A stretch of DNA of 64,000 bases from Ruminococcus sp. (lineage in GTDB: Bacteria; Bacillota; Clostridia; Oscillospirales; Ruminococcaceae), in NCBI GenBank assembly GCA_030533265.1, contig JAUNJM010000002.1:1-64000 (forward strand), read 5' to 3'. The position numbers and the translations under genes are program-made. Of this stretch, positions 55,347 through 64,000 are shown piece by piece; positions within the stretch are counted from its first letter, which is position 1, and each line of letters starts with the position of its first letter. The notes beneath the pieces are model-generated. The model worked only from the letters and a program-made list of their open reading frames with translations. It had not been told where the DNA came from and searched no databases.

Positions 55347-56215
55347 CAACCTCTCTCCTCGTTCTTTTCATAAACGTCATACTGCTCCCAAATGTTTTCA
55401 AGACGCTCAAAGCTCTTTGAAACCTTGTCCACATTGCTGATAGAAACCGCCGCAATAAGTGCATTTATCAGGCTCAGTGGTGCAACAAGAGAGTCAACAA
55501 ACGATGCCATATCGCTTCTTGCAAGCAGAAGATTGTTCGCATATTGTGCAAGTGGTGAATCGACCGAATCGGTGATAGCAATAACATTAGCTCCACTGTT
55601 GCTTGCATATTCAAGCATTTTTGCAGTCTGCTTTGAGTATCTCGGAAAGGAAATGCCAATAATAACATCCTTTTCGTCAATATGCATCACCTGTTCAAAA
55701 AGCTCACTTGTGGTAGTGTTTCTGATAAGCTTCACATGAGGAAAAATCATTGTGAAATAGTAGTTCAGAAAGCTTGCTAACGGTGCAGCACTTCTCGCAC
55801 CGATTATGTATATTGTATTGCAGTTTATTATCTTGTCAACTGCATTGTTAAAGTCATCTTTAGAAGTTTCTTCAAGCGTTTTACGAATCTTTTCAATGTC
55901 AAGCGAAAGCACTCTTTCAAGAACATCCTCTTTAGTCATGTGGTCAGAGGTTACTTCTATTCTCTGTACTGCTGTAAGCTTGTTTCTCATAAGATCCTGC
56001 AAGGCTCTCTGTAATGCAGGATAGCCCTCAAAATCAAGCTCTGAAGAAAACCTTACAACCGTTGATTCACTCACTCCGACCGTCTTTCCAAGCTTTTGTG
56101 CAGTCATAAAAGCTGCCTTGTCATAATGCGAAAGAATATAATTCGCAATAAGCTTATGACCCTTTGACATTTTTGGCATCTGCTGTTCAATTCTTAAAAA
56201 CAAATCCTTTTCCAT
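55346..56215 (-). CDS. MurR/RpiR-family transcriptional regulator
   Basis: 289 residues. Helix-turn-helix domain (about 1-80: KTVGVSESTVVRFSSELDFEGYP) then a sugar-isomerase (SIS) domain (about 125-250: IIGARSAAPLASFLNYYF) that would sense a phosphorylated sugar. It probably regulates a carbohydrate or wall-sugar gene, but no such transporter is next to it. Start at 56215 on ATG; the ribosome site is weak. Confidence 0.9.
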   Translation of the reverse strand: MEKDLFLRIEQQMPKMSKGHKLIANYILSHYDKAAFMTAQKLGKTVGVSESTVVRFSSELDFEGYPALQRALQDLMRNKLTAVQRIEVTSDHMTKEDVLERVLSLDIEKIRKTLEETSKDDFNNAVDKIINCNTIYIIGARSAAPLASFLNYYFTMIFPHVKLIRNTTTSELFEQVMHIDEKDVIIGISFPRYSKQTAKMLEYASNSGANVIAITDSVDSPLAQYANNLLLARSDMASFVDSLVAPLSLINALIAAVSISNVDKVSKSFERLENIWEQYDVYEKNEERG

Positions 56216-56248
56216 ATCCAATAATACTCTCTTTCGTCAGTGCATAAT

Positions 56249-56458
56249 TTATTCGAACAACTCGTCCTGAAGTCTGATAATCTCGTCTTTGATGCTCCGT
56301 GTCTTTGCCTCATCACACACAAGCTTTCCGTTTTCCTCACGCAAAACATCTCCGACAGAAACATTACCATTTATCTTTCTGCGATTGATATTAATAACAT
56401 TACCATCATCGTCAATGCAAACTGCATATCTGCCTTCAAATCTGTCTATGGTAAACAT
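56249..56458 (-). CDS. DUF3006 small protein
   Basis: 69 residues, starting MFTIDRFEGRYAVCIDDDG and ending in a charged helix. This matches DUF3006, a small beta-rich family often placed beside ComEC-like metallo-beta-lactamase proteins, as here. Function unknown. GGGAG lies 12 bases before the ATG. Confidence 0.75.
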   Translation of the reverse strand: MFTIDRFEGRYAVCIDDDGNVININRRKINGNVSVGDVLREENGKLVCDEAKTRSIKDEIIRLQDELFE

Positions 56459-56477
56459 TTTTCAAGCACACTCCCAA

Positions 56478-57374
56478 CTATTTCTCTGTTTCCACACTCA
56501 ATCCTTTTCCGTCTGAGACAAACCTCACCGTACCCGTTTCAATGGTACAGTAATATTCCTTTGCATACTTTTTAAGCCTCTTGACGGTAGCATCGTGTGG
56601 ATGTCCGTAAGGATTATCCTTTCCGGCTGAAACAACAACATACTCAGGAGTAACCTTTTTCAGAAATGAATTGTAGCTTGATGTATAACTACCGTGATGC
56701 CCCGCTTTAAGCACGTCAACATCAAGGTCAAAACCCTGTTCAAGCATTTCTGCCTCTTCCTCAAATTCACAGTCACCTGTTATCAGAAAGCTGTTTTCAT
56801 CATGAACCAGCTTTATCAGAACGGAATAATTATTTAAATCATCGTGATCACGTTTTGATGTAAAAAGACTCACCGTCATGTCACCAAAATCAAAATCGCA
56901 GTCCTTTGCAGCAGTTATTTTCTTGTTCTGATTTTTCACAGTCTGCAAAAATTTCCTGTAAATTGATGACGCCGGCACGTTGCTACCCGTTCTCGGCATA
57001 ATGATATTCTCGGTCTTATACTTTGTTATAACCTCTGTAGCCTCACCCATATGGTCTGAATGAGGGTGGGTTATAATAAGATAATCAAGCGATTTTATAC
57101 CTGCTTTTTCAAGATAATTCAAAAGCTTATTGCTATCGTCACGTTCACCTGTGTCCACGAGAAGAGTTTTCCCATCTGACAATACAAGCGTTGCGTCACC
57201 CTGTCCAACGTCAATAAAATGCACCTGAGTATTTGCATTGCTAACCGATAACGGTTTTGTTTTTCTGTCATTATCGTTAACCGGTTCAGAAAGAAACCAT
57301 ATTGCACAAATTACAAAAACCACTATTGTCGAAAGCAGACTTCCTGTTTTCTTGTTTACTTTTCTTTTTGCCAT
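56478..57374 (-). CDS. ComEC/Rec2-related metallo-beta-lactamase-fold hydrolase
   Basis: 298 residues. An N-terminal membrane helix (about 12-28) anchors an outward-facing MBL fold: HFIDVGQGDATLV, THPHSDHMG (metal ligands), ITGDCEFEEEAEML and KAGHHGSYTSSY. These are the motifs of the ComEC nuclease-like domain, without the channel part. It may degrade extracellular DNA or another phosphoester. It pairs with the DUF3006 gene 20 bp downstream. Confidence 0.85.
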   Translation of the reverse strand: MAKRKVNKKTGSLLSTIVVFVICAIWFLSEPVNDNDRKTKPLSVSNANTQVHFIDVGQGDATLVLSDGKTLLVDTGERDDSNKLLNYLEKAGIKSLDYLIITHPHSDHMGEATEVITKYKTENIIMPRTGSNVPASSIYRKFLQTVKNQNKKITAAKDCDFDFGDMTVSLFTSKRDHDDLNNYSVLIKLVHDENSFLITGDCEFEEEAEMLEQGFDLDVDVLKAGHHGSYTSSYNSFLKKVTPEYVVVSAGKDNPYGHPHDATVKRLKKYAKEYYCTIETGTVRFVSDGKGLSVETEK

Positions 57375-57379
57375 AATAT

Positions 57380-59266
57380 CTATCTTTTCCTGCGATTATT
57401 CTGTTTATTACGATTATTCCTGATATTTTTAACCTTTGCTTTTGCAGACTGCTTTGATTGCTGTTTTTTCATATGCTCCCTGTCAGGAGCAACAAGCTTG
57501 CCTGCACCGTGACCAATAAGATCATGTCTGCCTGCCTTTTCAAGAGCCTCGATTATCTTACGCTGGTTTTCAGGCTTGTAATACTGCAACAAAGCTCTTT
57601 GCATAGCCTTTTCCCTTGGATCTTTTGCAACAAAAACAGACTCAAGTGTATAAGGGTCAAGCTCGGTGTAGAACATACAGGTTGAAAGTGTTCCCGGTGT
57701 CGGATAAAAGTCCTGCACCTGTTCAGGATGAATACGATTCTCCTTTAAAAACATTGCAAGCTCTATTGCATCACTCAGCTTTGAACCAGGATGTGACGAC
57801 ATCAGATACGGCACCAGATATTGCTCTTTGCCCTTACGTTTTGTTATCTCATAAAACTTCTTCTGAAAACGCTTGTATGCCTCGATATGAGGCTTTCCCA
57901 TTTTGTCAAGCACTGCAACAGAGCAATGCTCAGGAGCAACTTTAAGCTGTCCACTGACATGATGCTCGATAAGCTCCTGCATAAACTCATCGTCCTTATC
58001 CTCGATTAGATAGTCATATCTTATTCCTGAACGGATAAATACCTTTTTGACGCCCTTTATCGCACGGAGTTTTCTAAGCATTTCAAGATACTCCCTGTGA
58101 TCAACGTGAAGGTTTTTACATGGTGACGGTGAAAGACATTTTTTACCCTTGCAAAGTCCTGTTTCCAGCTGTTTTTCACACGATGGACCTCTGAAATTAG
58201 CAGTCGGACCACCAACATCATGAATATACCCCTTGAAATTCGGCATTTCGGTCAGCTTATGAGCCTCCTCAAGCACCGACTCCTCGCTCCTGACAGTAAC
58301 ACGTCTGCCCTGATGGAGTGCTATTGAGCAAAAGTTACAGAATCCAAAACAACCTCTGTTGTGAGTTATCGAAAACTGCACCTCTTCGATTGACGGTACT
58401 CCTCCTTCACTTTCATAGCAAGGATGATATGTACGCTCATAAGGGAGCGAATAAACCAGATCAAGTTCTTCTGTCTTTAATGAATACGCAGGTGGATTCT
58501 GCACAAGCATTTTATCATTCTGACGCTGAATTATTGTCTTGCCATAAACCTCGTCCTGCTGGTCGTATTGTATCCTGCAAGCTTTTGCATACAGTGTCTT
58601 ATTTTCAGAAACTTCCTTGAACGACGGACACTGAACAGCACCAAAAGGCGTTTCAACAGGATCACAGAGATAACAGGTTCCCCTTATATCACGCATGTCC
58701 CTGATGCTTTCACCGGCATTCAATCTGTTTGCTATTTCAACTATCTGATGCTCACCCATACCGTACATAAGCAAGTCTGCTTGGGTATCAACAAGTACTG
58801 ACGGCATAACACAGTCATTCCAGTAATCATAATGAGCAAAACGTCTGAGTGACACTTCAAGTCCTCCGCAAAGCACAGGTATCTCAGGTGCAGCGTGTCG
58901 GCATAGCCTGCAATACACCGTTGCTGCTCTGTCAGGACGTTTACCGTTTTTGCCTCCTGCTGAATATGCATCGTCAGAACGCTTACGCTTTGCGACTGTG
59001 TAATGCGAAACCATTGAGTCAATATTACCAGCCGTCACAAGCCATGCCAGACGTGGTTTTCCAAGTTTGAGAAAATCCTTGGTACTATTCCAGTCAGGCT
59101 GCGAGATAATTCCGACTGTATATCCGTGATATTCAAGAAGACGTGAGATTATAGCCACTCCGAAACTCGGATGATCAACATATGCATCACCTGTTATGTA
59201 CACAAAATCAAGCTGTTCAATACCTCTTTCCTGCATATCCTTTTTTGAAATCGGCAAAAACGCCAT
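57380..59266 (-). CDS. YgiQ-family radical SAM protein
   Basis: 628 residues. N-terminal region with DFVYITGDAYVDHPSFGVAI, then the radical-SAM cluster motif GCFGFCNFC near residue 315, followed by HDVGGPTANF and an arginine/lysine-rich C-terminal tail. Full-length for YgiQ. The reaction is not known. It begins a six-gene minus-strand run ending at ybaK, with 5 bp to the next gene. AGGTGA precedes the start. Confidence 0.9.
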   Translation of the reverse strand: MAFLPISKKDMQERGIEQLDFVYITGDAYVDHPSFGVAIISRLLEYHGYTVGIISQPDWNSTKDFLKLGKPRLAWLVTAGNIDSMVSHYTVAKRKRSDDAYSAGGKNGKRPDRAATVYCRLCRHAAPEIPVLCGGLEVSLRRFAHYDYWNDCVMPSVLVDTQADLLMYGMGEHQIVEIANRLNAGESIRDMRDIRGTCYLCDPVETPFGAVQCPSFKEVSENKTLYAKACRIQYDQQDEVYGKTIIQRQNDKMLVQNPPAYSLKTEELDLVYSLPYERTYHPCYESEGGVPSIEEVQFSITHNRGCFGFCNFCSIALHQGRRVTVRSEESVLEEAHKLTEMPNFKGYIHDVGGPTANFRGPSCEKQLETGLCKGKKCLSPSPCKNLHVDHREYLEMLRKLRAIKGVKKVFIRSGIRYDYLIEDKDDEFMQELIEHHVSGQLKVAPEHCSVAVLDKMGKPHIEAYKRFQKKFYEITKRKGKEQYLVPYLMSSHPGSKLSDAIELAMFLKENRIHPEQVQDFYPTPGTLSTCMFYTELDPYTLESVFVAKDPREKAMQRALLQYYKPENQRKIIEALEKAGRHDLIGHGAGKLVAPDREHMKKQQSKQSAKAKVKNIRNNRNKQNNRRKR

Positions 59267-59397
59267 AAAATCACCTTCTTAAAAGCATAATTCATAAGTT
59301 CCTGACCTGGTATATCATAAATTAAACAAATCATCAAATAGCTTAGCGTTTTATATGACAGCATCAACTGTCTTAACACTTAGTCTGTCGGTATCGT

Positions 59398-61869
59398 TTA
59401 TGACAACCCTTGTCTTTCGTACCATTCTTCTTTTGTAATATTTATCTTTCTCGGTTTTGAACCTTCCTGTGGGCCGATAATACCCATTTCCTCTATTTCG
59501 TCCATGATTCTTGCGGCACGAGGGAATCCGAGTTTAAGCTTTCGCTGTAAAAACGCTGTTGAAGCGTTACCCGTTTCAACGATTATCGAAATTGCCTGAT
59601 TTGTAAGCTCGTCCCCTGTTTCTCCATCACCTGCAACGGCAACAGGATTTTCCTTCGGCTGAGGAGTATTCTTTTCAACCTCGTGGATAACTTCCTCGCT
59701 GTATTCTGTTTTATGCTCTCCCTTGAGATAATTCACAAGATTTCTTATCTCTGCAGTTGACGCAAAACCACTCTGTATACGGACAGGCTTTGGCATACCT
59801 ACAGGCTTATAGAGCATATCACCCTTACCCAGCAACTTTTCTGCACCAACCTCATCAAGTATAACTCGTGAATCAGTATTATTGGATACCGAGAGAGCTG
59901 TACGGCTTGGAATATTCGCCTTGATAAGACCTGTGAGGACATCAACTCGTGGTGACTGAGTTGCGATAAGCATATGCATACCTGCTGCACGAGCAAGCTG
60001 TGCAAGTCGCATTACCGATTCCTCGACCTCTGATTTTGCCGCCATCATAAGGTCAGCAAACTCGTCAATTATGATAACTACCTGTGCTAGCTTTGTTCTT
60101 TCAAGCTCAGGATTTTCGTCAACAAACTGGTTGTAATCCTCAAGGTTTTTAGTACCGTTAGCTTCAAAAAGCTTATATCTTCTCATCATCTCATTCACTG
60201 CCCAACCAAGAGCACCAGCCGCCTTCAACGGCTCGGTAACAACAGGTATAAGCAGGTGTGGAATACCGTTATACATCGGAAATTCAACCTTTTTCGGGTC
60301 AATAAGAATAAGCTTTACCTCATCCGGTGAAGCGTGGAACAGAATATTGAGTATTATAGAATTCGTGAAAACAGACTTACCTGAACCTGTAGTTCCTGCG
60401 ATGAGCATGTGTGGCATTGAAGCTATGTCACCAATAACGATTTTACCCTCAATATCCTTGCCGACAGCAAATGTCAGCTTGCCCTTTGCGTTACGATAAT
60501 CATCACTGTCAATAAGCTCACGCATTGAAACACTATCACGATGGTTGTTAGGTATCTCTATTCCGATTGCAGCTTTTCCCGGTATCGGAGCTTCGATTCT
60601 TACACCGTTTGCAGCAAGGTTGAGTGCTATATCATCAGCAAGATTTGTTATCTGCTTTACCTTGACACCTGCAGCAGGCTGAAGCTCGTATCTTGTTACA
60701 GACGGTCCTCTGTGTATACCAATTATCCTTGTCTTTACACCGAAAGTTTCAAGCGTTTCGACAAGCTTTTCACTTTTCTCCATTATCTCCTGCTGAGCAA
60801 GTTCAGGTGGAGTGGAATTTGATGAATACTTCAATATATCGATAGGCGGATAGGTATATGTTGAAACAGCCTCGTCCTTTTCAAAAAGCGTTGTCTGACC
60901 GTCCTGTTCAACGTAAACAGGCTTGTCCTCAATCGGCTCGGTATCGGCATTATTGTCGCCACCTGAAACGGCCTGCTTTGCAATTTTCTCAAGTTCCTGC
61001 TTCTGAGCCTGCTTGTTCTCTTCAGACTGCAAAACAGAATCGCTCTCGTCAATACTTTCAATGTTCTCAGGCTCATCAAAGTCACCTTTTGAAAGCTTTG
61101 AAGCGTCAACAAAATAGTCATTATCTTTAACTGAATTATTTACAGGAAGTGTTTTCTTCGGTGGAAGAGGCTTGTTTCTCTTATCCTGACGATCCTTGCT
61201 GACAGCCTTGTAACCTCCGACAAACGGTTTTGAAAGCCCCTTTAAAAGCTGCGGAAGTGTGATATTAGTCAAAAGCATTACAAACGTGAATGCAAGCAGT
61301 ATAATAACTATCGTTGCACCAACTTTTTTGAACGCCCATAGCAACGGCCAACCAAGAATTGCTCCGGCAAGTCCACCACCATTAAGCTCCGTACCATCAT
61401 TATAGAGTACGCTGAGCTTTGTTAAAAAATCCGCACCGTCGATACTTCCGACCTGGATTATCTGTGCTCCTGCACTGAGTATCAGCATGAACATCAGACC
61501 TTTAAGTATCTTTGCAACAACAGTATGCTGTGATTTGTCGGTAGCGATGAGTATTGCGACATAGATGATAAGTGGTGCAAAAAGGAACACTGATATTCCG
61601 AAAAGGCCACGATTTATCTCATAAAGCTTCGCCCAGAGTCCGTCACCTTTAACAAACGTAAGAAAAACTTCCAGAATACCATAAAAAAACAATATGTATG
61701 ACCAAAAACGTCTGCTTTCCTGTGAATCTGACTGTTTAACAGGAGGTTTTTGTGTGTTCACATTGCGTTTCGTAGTATTATTTGCCCTCTGCTTTTGAGG
61801 TGCAGGCTTTTTACTGCCCTTGTTTTTTTGTACTCTTTTTTTTGTTGGCGATGGTTTTTTTGCCGCCAT
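59398..61869 (-). CDS. ftsK: DNA translocase FtsK/SpoIIIE
   Basis: 823 residues. A basic N-terminus, four membrane helices (about 60-210), an acidic linker, and the RecA-like motor (about 440-735) with AGTTGSGKSV and VIIIDEFADLM. The C-terminal winged-helix gamma domain (about 760-823) reads orientation sequences on DNA. It pumps chromosome DNA through the division or sporulation septum. Its nearness to tepA-ylzJ matches the B. subtilis spoIIIE neighbourhood, so the spore role is likely. Confidence 0.93.
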   Translation of the reverse strand: MAAKKPSPTKKRVQKNKGSKKPAPQKQRANNTTKRNVNTQKPPVKQSDSQESRRFWSYILFFYGILEVFLTFVKGDGLWAKLYEINRGLFGISVFLFAPLIIYVAILIATDKSQHTVVAKILKGLMFMLILSAGAQIIQVGSIDGADFLTKLSVLYNDGTELNGGGLAGAILGWPLLWAFKKVGATIVIILLAFTFVMLLTNITLPQLLKGLSKPFVGGYKAVSKDRQDKRNKPLPPKKTLPVNNSVKDNDYFVDASKLSKGDFDEPENIESIDESDSVLQSEENKQAQKQELEKIAKQAVSGGDNNADTEPIEDKPVYVEQDGQTTLFEKDEAVSTYTYPPIDILKYSSNSTPPELAQQEIMEKSEKLVETLETFGVKTRIIGIHRGPSVTRYELQPAAGVKVKQITNLADDIALNLAANGVRIEAPIPGKAAIGIEIPNNHRDSVSMRELIDSDDYRNAKGKLTFAVGKDIEGKIVIGDIASMPHMLIAGTTGSGKSVFTNSIILNILFHASPDEVKLILIDPKKVEFPMYNGIPHLLIPVVTEPLKAAGALGWAVNEMMRRYKLFEANGTKNLEDYNQFVDENPELERTKLAQVVIIIDEFADLMMAAKSEVEESVMRLAQLARAAGMHMLIATQSPRVDVLTGLIKANIPSRTALSVSNNTDSRVILDEVGAEKLLGKGDMLYKPVGMPKPVRIQSGFASTAEIRNLVNYLKGEHKTEYSEEVIHEVEKNTPQPKENPVAVAGDGETGDELTNQAISIIVETGNASTAFLQRKLKLGFPRAARIMDEIEEMGIIGPQEGSKPRKINITKEEWYERQGLS

Positions 61870-61915
61870 TTTTACACGATCCTTTCTTTGATTGTGACTT
61901 TTATTTAAGGAAAAC

Positions 61916-61937
61916 GGGAGTCCAACAAGGACTCCCC
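61916..61937 (-). terminator. Terminator of uppP
   Basis: GGGAGTCC (61916-61923) pairs with GGACTCCC (61930-61937), then GTTTTCC on the minus strand. Confidence 0.8.
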
Positions 61938-61949
61938 TGATTTTATGTA

Positions 61950-62816
61950 TTAACCAATAGTTATCGGATGTCCGATGATTGCTTCTATGATCGATGCAAT
62001 TATTACAAGCACACCCAGTATGCAGGTATAGTATGCAAAAATCTTGAATTTATCTGACTTTACAAGCCAATTCACAAGCTTTATTGCACAAATTCCTGTA
62101 AATGCCGCAACAACAAAGCCTACTAAACACTCCGAAAAGTTTACCGTCACTGCATCTTCTTTTATTGCATCCTTGACTTCAAGCAAACAGCCTCCTAAAA
62201 TTGCAGGTATACCCAGGATAAATGAATACTGGACTGCTGTTGAACGTGAAAAGCCTGTAAACAGACCTGCCGAAATCGTTGAGCCTGAACGGGATACTCC
62301 CGGGAGAAGTGCTACACCCTGGAAAAAACCTACAGTAACTGCATCTGCAGTCGTAATATCCTTTGGCTTTTTATTTTTCTTGACGCATCTGTCTGACATG
62401 AAAAGTATAGCAGCTGTATAAAGGAAGCAAACTCCTTCAGCATAAATACTTGCATCCTCAGCAATGCCCTCAAACCAATCTTTAAAAATATAAAACGGTA
62501 TCAGGCACGCTGTCGAAATAATGATCATCATAATCATTCGTCTTTCAGGGTTCATACCCTTCCAGCTGAACTTTCTGGTAAAAACATCCTTGCACAGAGA
62601 TACTGCCTCTTTTATCAGTGCAATAATAGTTTTTCTGAATGCTACAAAAACAGCAACCAGCGTTCCAAGGTGAAGTATTGCCGAAAACATCAGCGAACCC
62701 TCACCACTGTTACCGGTGAAATGCTGATAGAGTGAAAGATGTCCTGAACTGGACACCGGCAGAAACTCCGTCAGTCCTTGAATTATAGCCTGAAAAATTG
62801 CGTTAAAAAAGCCCAT
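61950..62816 (-). CDS. uppP: Undecaprenyl-diphosphate phosphatase UppP
   Basis: 288 residues, about eight membrane helices. Active-site motifs LTEFLPVSSSGHL near residue 15 and LLPGVSRSGSTI near 175. It recycles the lipid carrier for peptidoglycan. GGAGG precedes the ATG. It sits between ylzJ and ftsK, where B. subtilis has no gene, with its own terminator. Confidence 0.95.
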   Translation of the reverse strand: MGFFNAIFQAIIQGLTEFLPVSSSGHLSLYQHFTGNSGEGSLMFSAILHLGTLVAVFVAFRKTIIALIKEAVSLCKDVFTRKFSWKGMNPERRMIMMIIISTACLIPFYIFKDWFEGIAEDASIYAEGVCFLYTAAILFMSDRCVKKNKKPKDITTADAVTVGFFQGVALLPGVSRSGSTISAGLFTGFSRSTAVQYSFILGIPAILGGCLLEVKDAIKEDAVTVNFSECLVGFVVAAFTGICAIKLVNWLVKSDKFKIFAYYTCILGVLVIIASIIEAIIGHPITIG

Positions 62817-62946
62817 ATTAATCCTCCGTCAAAAAAATGTTTCGTAATATTTATTTTTCGTTACAGTATATCTATGCTCAGGGTAAACTCTCTAGCCGAT
62901 CAAAGCTATATAAACTTGACTGTTTGTTCAAATAGACATACCTAAA

Positions 62947-63075
62947 TTAATTATGAATTGATAAAAATTTGTACGGATCAGTACACACCGACCCTTTGTC
63001 TGATTTCTCACAATTCTGAGGATAAAGCTCATCAGTCCTCAGAACCTCATATATGTCAATTATTGTATAGAGCAT
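62947..63075 (-). CDS. ylzJ: YlzJ-like 42-residue protein
   Basis: 42 residues, starting MLYTIIDIYEVLRTDELYPQ, with GGAGG seven bases before the ATG. The N-terminus and its place directly behind tepA match YlzJ-like proteins in Firmicutes (tepA-ylzJ-spoIIIE in B. subtilis). Function unknown. The ATG lies two bases past the tepA stop, so they are co-translated. Confidence 0.65.
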   Translation of the reverse strand: MLYTIIDIYEVLRTDELYPQNCEKSDKGSVCTDPYKFLSIHN

Positions 63076-63077
63076 AA

Positions 63078-63797
63078 TCAGTCCTCCCTGCCGGGATTTT
63101 CTATCATGTCATAAAGACATTCAACTGCGTCTGATAATCCTCCCAGCTGATCAATAAGTCCACACTCAACTGCCTGCTCTCCGTCAAGCACTGAGCCTAC
63201 ATCCATCATAAGCTCCCCAGTTGACATCATAAACTCTCTTAATTTTTCCTCGCTGATATGAGAATTGGATATGACAAATCGGATTATCCTGTCCTGCATT
63301 TTATCAAAATAGGATAGCGTCTGTGGTATACCCAGTACAAGTCCGTTCATTCTCACAGGGTGTATCGTCATTGTGGCAGATGGTACAATAAATGACCTCT
63401 TTGCGCAAACCGCCAACGGTACTCCAATCGAGTGTCCACCACCGACAACAAGTGATACTGTAGGTGTTTTCATGCTTGCAATAAGCTCTGCTATTGCGAG
63501 CCCTGCCTCTACGTCACCACCAACAGTATTGAGTATTATCACAAGTCCCTCAATAGAAAGGTCCTGTTCAATAGCAACAAGTGCAGGTATTATATGCTCA
63601 TATTTCGTTGTTTTGTTCTGCGGTGGAAGAATATAATGACCTTCAACCTGACCTATTATGTTCAAACAATGTATCAGGTGCTTGGCATTGGGTATTGCAA
63701 CCTGTCCATACTCTCTGATTGTGTCCATTTTCTCGGACTCATCAGTGCTGAAGCCACCATTTTCCTCATAGTTTTCGTTATCATCATGATTTTGCAT
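63078..63797 (-). CDS. tepA: ClpP-class serine protease TepA-like
   Basis: 239 residues. ClpP/crotonase fold with LVIILNTVGGDVEAGLAIA, the serine nucleophile in GGGHSIGVPLA (about residue 122) and His in MTIHPVRMNG. The acidic N-terminal 30 residues are probably disordered. In B. subtilis TepA is linked to protein translocation; the true substrate is unclear. First gene of tepA-ylzJ; GGAGG upstream of the ATG. Confidence 0.88.
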   Translation of the reverse strand: MQNHDDNENYEENGGFSTDESEKMDTIREYGQVAIPNAKHLIHCLNIIGQVEGHYILPPQNKTTKYEHIIPALVAIEQDLSIEGLVIILNTVGGDVEAGLAIAELIASMKTPTVSLVVGGGHSIGVPLAVCAKRSFIVPSATMTIHPVRMNGLVLGIPQTLSYFDKMQDRIIRFVISNSHISEEKLREFMMSTGELMMDVGSVLDGEQAVECGLIDQLGGLSDAVECLYDMIENPGRED

Positions 63798-63877
63798 ACA
63801 AGCCGTCCTCCATAAGCATTTTCAGCTTATTATATCCGGCTTTTTATAGAATATGCAGGAATTCCACCAATTATTTA

Positions 63878-63906
63878 ATGATAACACACTATAATTAAAA
63901 AGTCAA
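63878..63906 (-). promoter_or_regulatory. Promoter of tepA-ylzJ
   Basis: Minus strand TTGACT (63901-63906), 17 bp, TATCAT (63878-63883), about 80 bases before the tepA ATG. Nothing recognisable lies beyond, from 63907 to 64000. Confidence 0.65.
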
Positions 63907-64000
63907 GCAACGCCTTCCTAAAACCTCAAAAAAACGAATTTCTGTAACAATTTCCTGCAAAATGTTTAAGAATTGTTTACAAAAGCACTTGTGCAAAGTG

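Noticed and set aside
63373..63636. 87-codon plus-strand frame opposite tepA
   Set aside because: Antisense to the conserved ClpP-fold region, with no ribosome site or family match.

Overview
This 64 kb window is a compact stretch of core chromosome from a low-to-mid GC, spore-forming anaerobic Clostridia species. The closest fit is the Ruminococcus/Oscillospiraceae group. The evidence is: spoIVA, sipL and cwlD (endospore coat and cortex); oxygen-sensitive class III ribonucleotide reductase genes; the Clostridia-type Cmk-PlsC and IspH-S1 fusion proteins; a DUF6465 protein beside HU; and RuvC rather than RecU. No rRNA, tRNA, CRISPR array, prophage, plasmid origin or intact insertion sequence was seen.

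Layout, left to right (most genes are on the minus strand): a secreted CAP-fold protein and SecDF (97-4077); HU and a lysine/alanine-rich DUF6465 protein on the plus strand (4484-5106); a LysR regulator divergent from cwlD (5165-6964); a long minus-strand run of a ClpE-like ATPase, CvpA, DUF5711, TruA and the ECF transporter core EcfT/EcfA2/EcfA1 (7094-14957); an RNA methyltransferase, GlmM and RuvBAC (15089-19767); spoIVA and sipL (19930-23002); Lgt, a small DUF4190 membrane protein and a phosphoglucomutase (23166-26279); a YifB-type ATPase and a lipase-like hydrolase (26464-28956). rpoB and rpoC then run on the plus strand (29436-36956). They are followed on the minus strand by ispF, pheA, nrdG, a frameshifted acyltransferase and nrdD (37018-42766). 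After a small membrane protein and plus-strand asnB come a HAD phosphatase, an RNA methyltransferase, a class A PBP, IspH-S1 and Cmk-PlsC (45581-53366). A six-gene minus-strand cluster (53629-59266), ftsK/spoIIIE, uppP, a 42-residue YlzJ-like gene and tepA end the window.

Many genes serve the envelope and the spore: SecDF, Lgt, UppP, PBP, GlmM, IspF/IspH (isoprenoid precursors for undecaprenyl phosphate), CwlD, SpoIVA/SipL and FtsK. Candidate sigma-E-type promoters precede both sipL-spoIVA and cwlD.

The most unusual locus is nrdD-acyltransferase-nrdG. NrdD keeps its ATP-cone, substrate-site cysteines and zinc-site cysteines but ends where the glycyl-radical loop should begin. The activase NrdG is intact. 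A visibly AT-rich acyltransferase with a -1 frameshift at an AAAGGGC heptamer lies between them. Two separate promoter/NrdR-box arrangements precede nrdD, with about 0.4 kb of apparently untranslated or leader-peptide DNA. Other points of interest are an 80-bp nested-hairpin repeat present twice, an 11-bp operator palindrome at the DUF4190 gene, and rpoBC detached from rplJL and running against nearly all its neighbours.

All calls come from reading the sequence by eye and from knowledge of the families. No database search was run.
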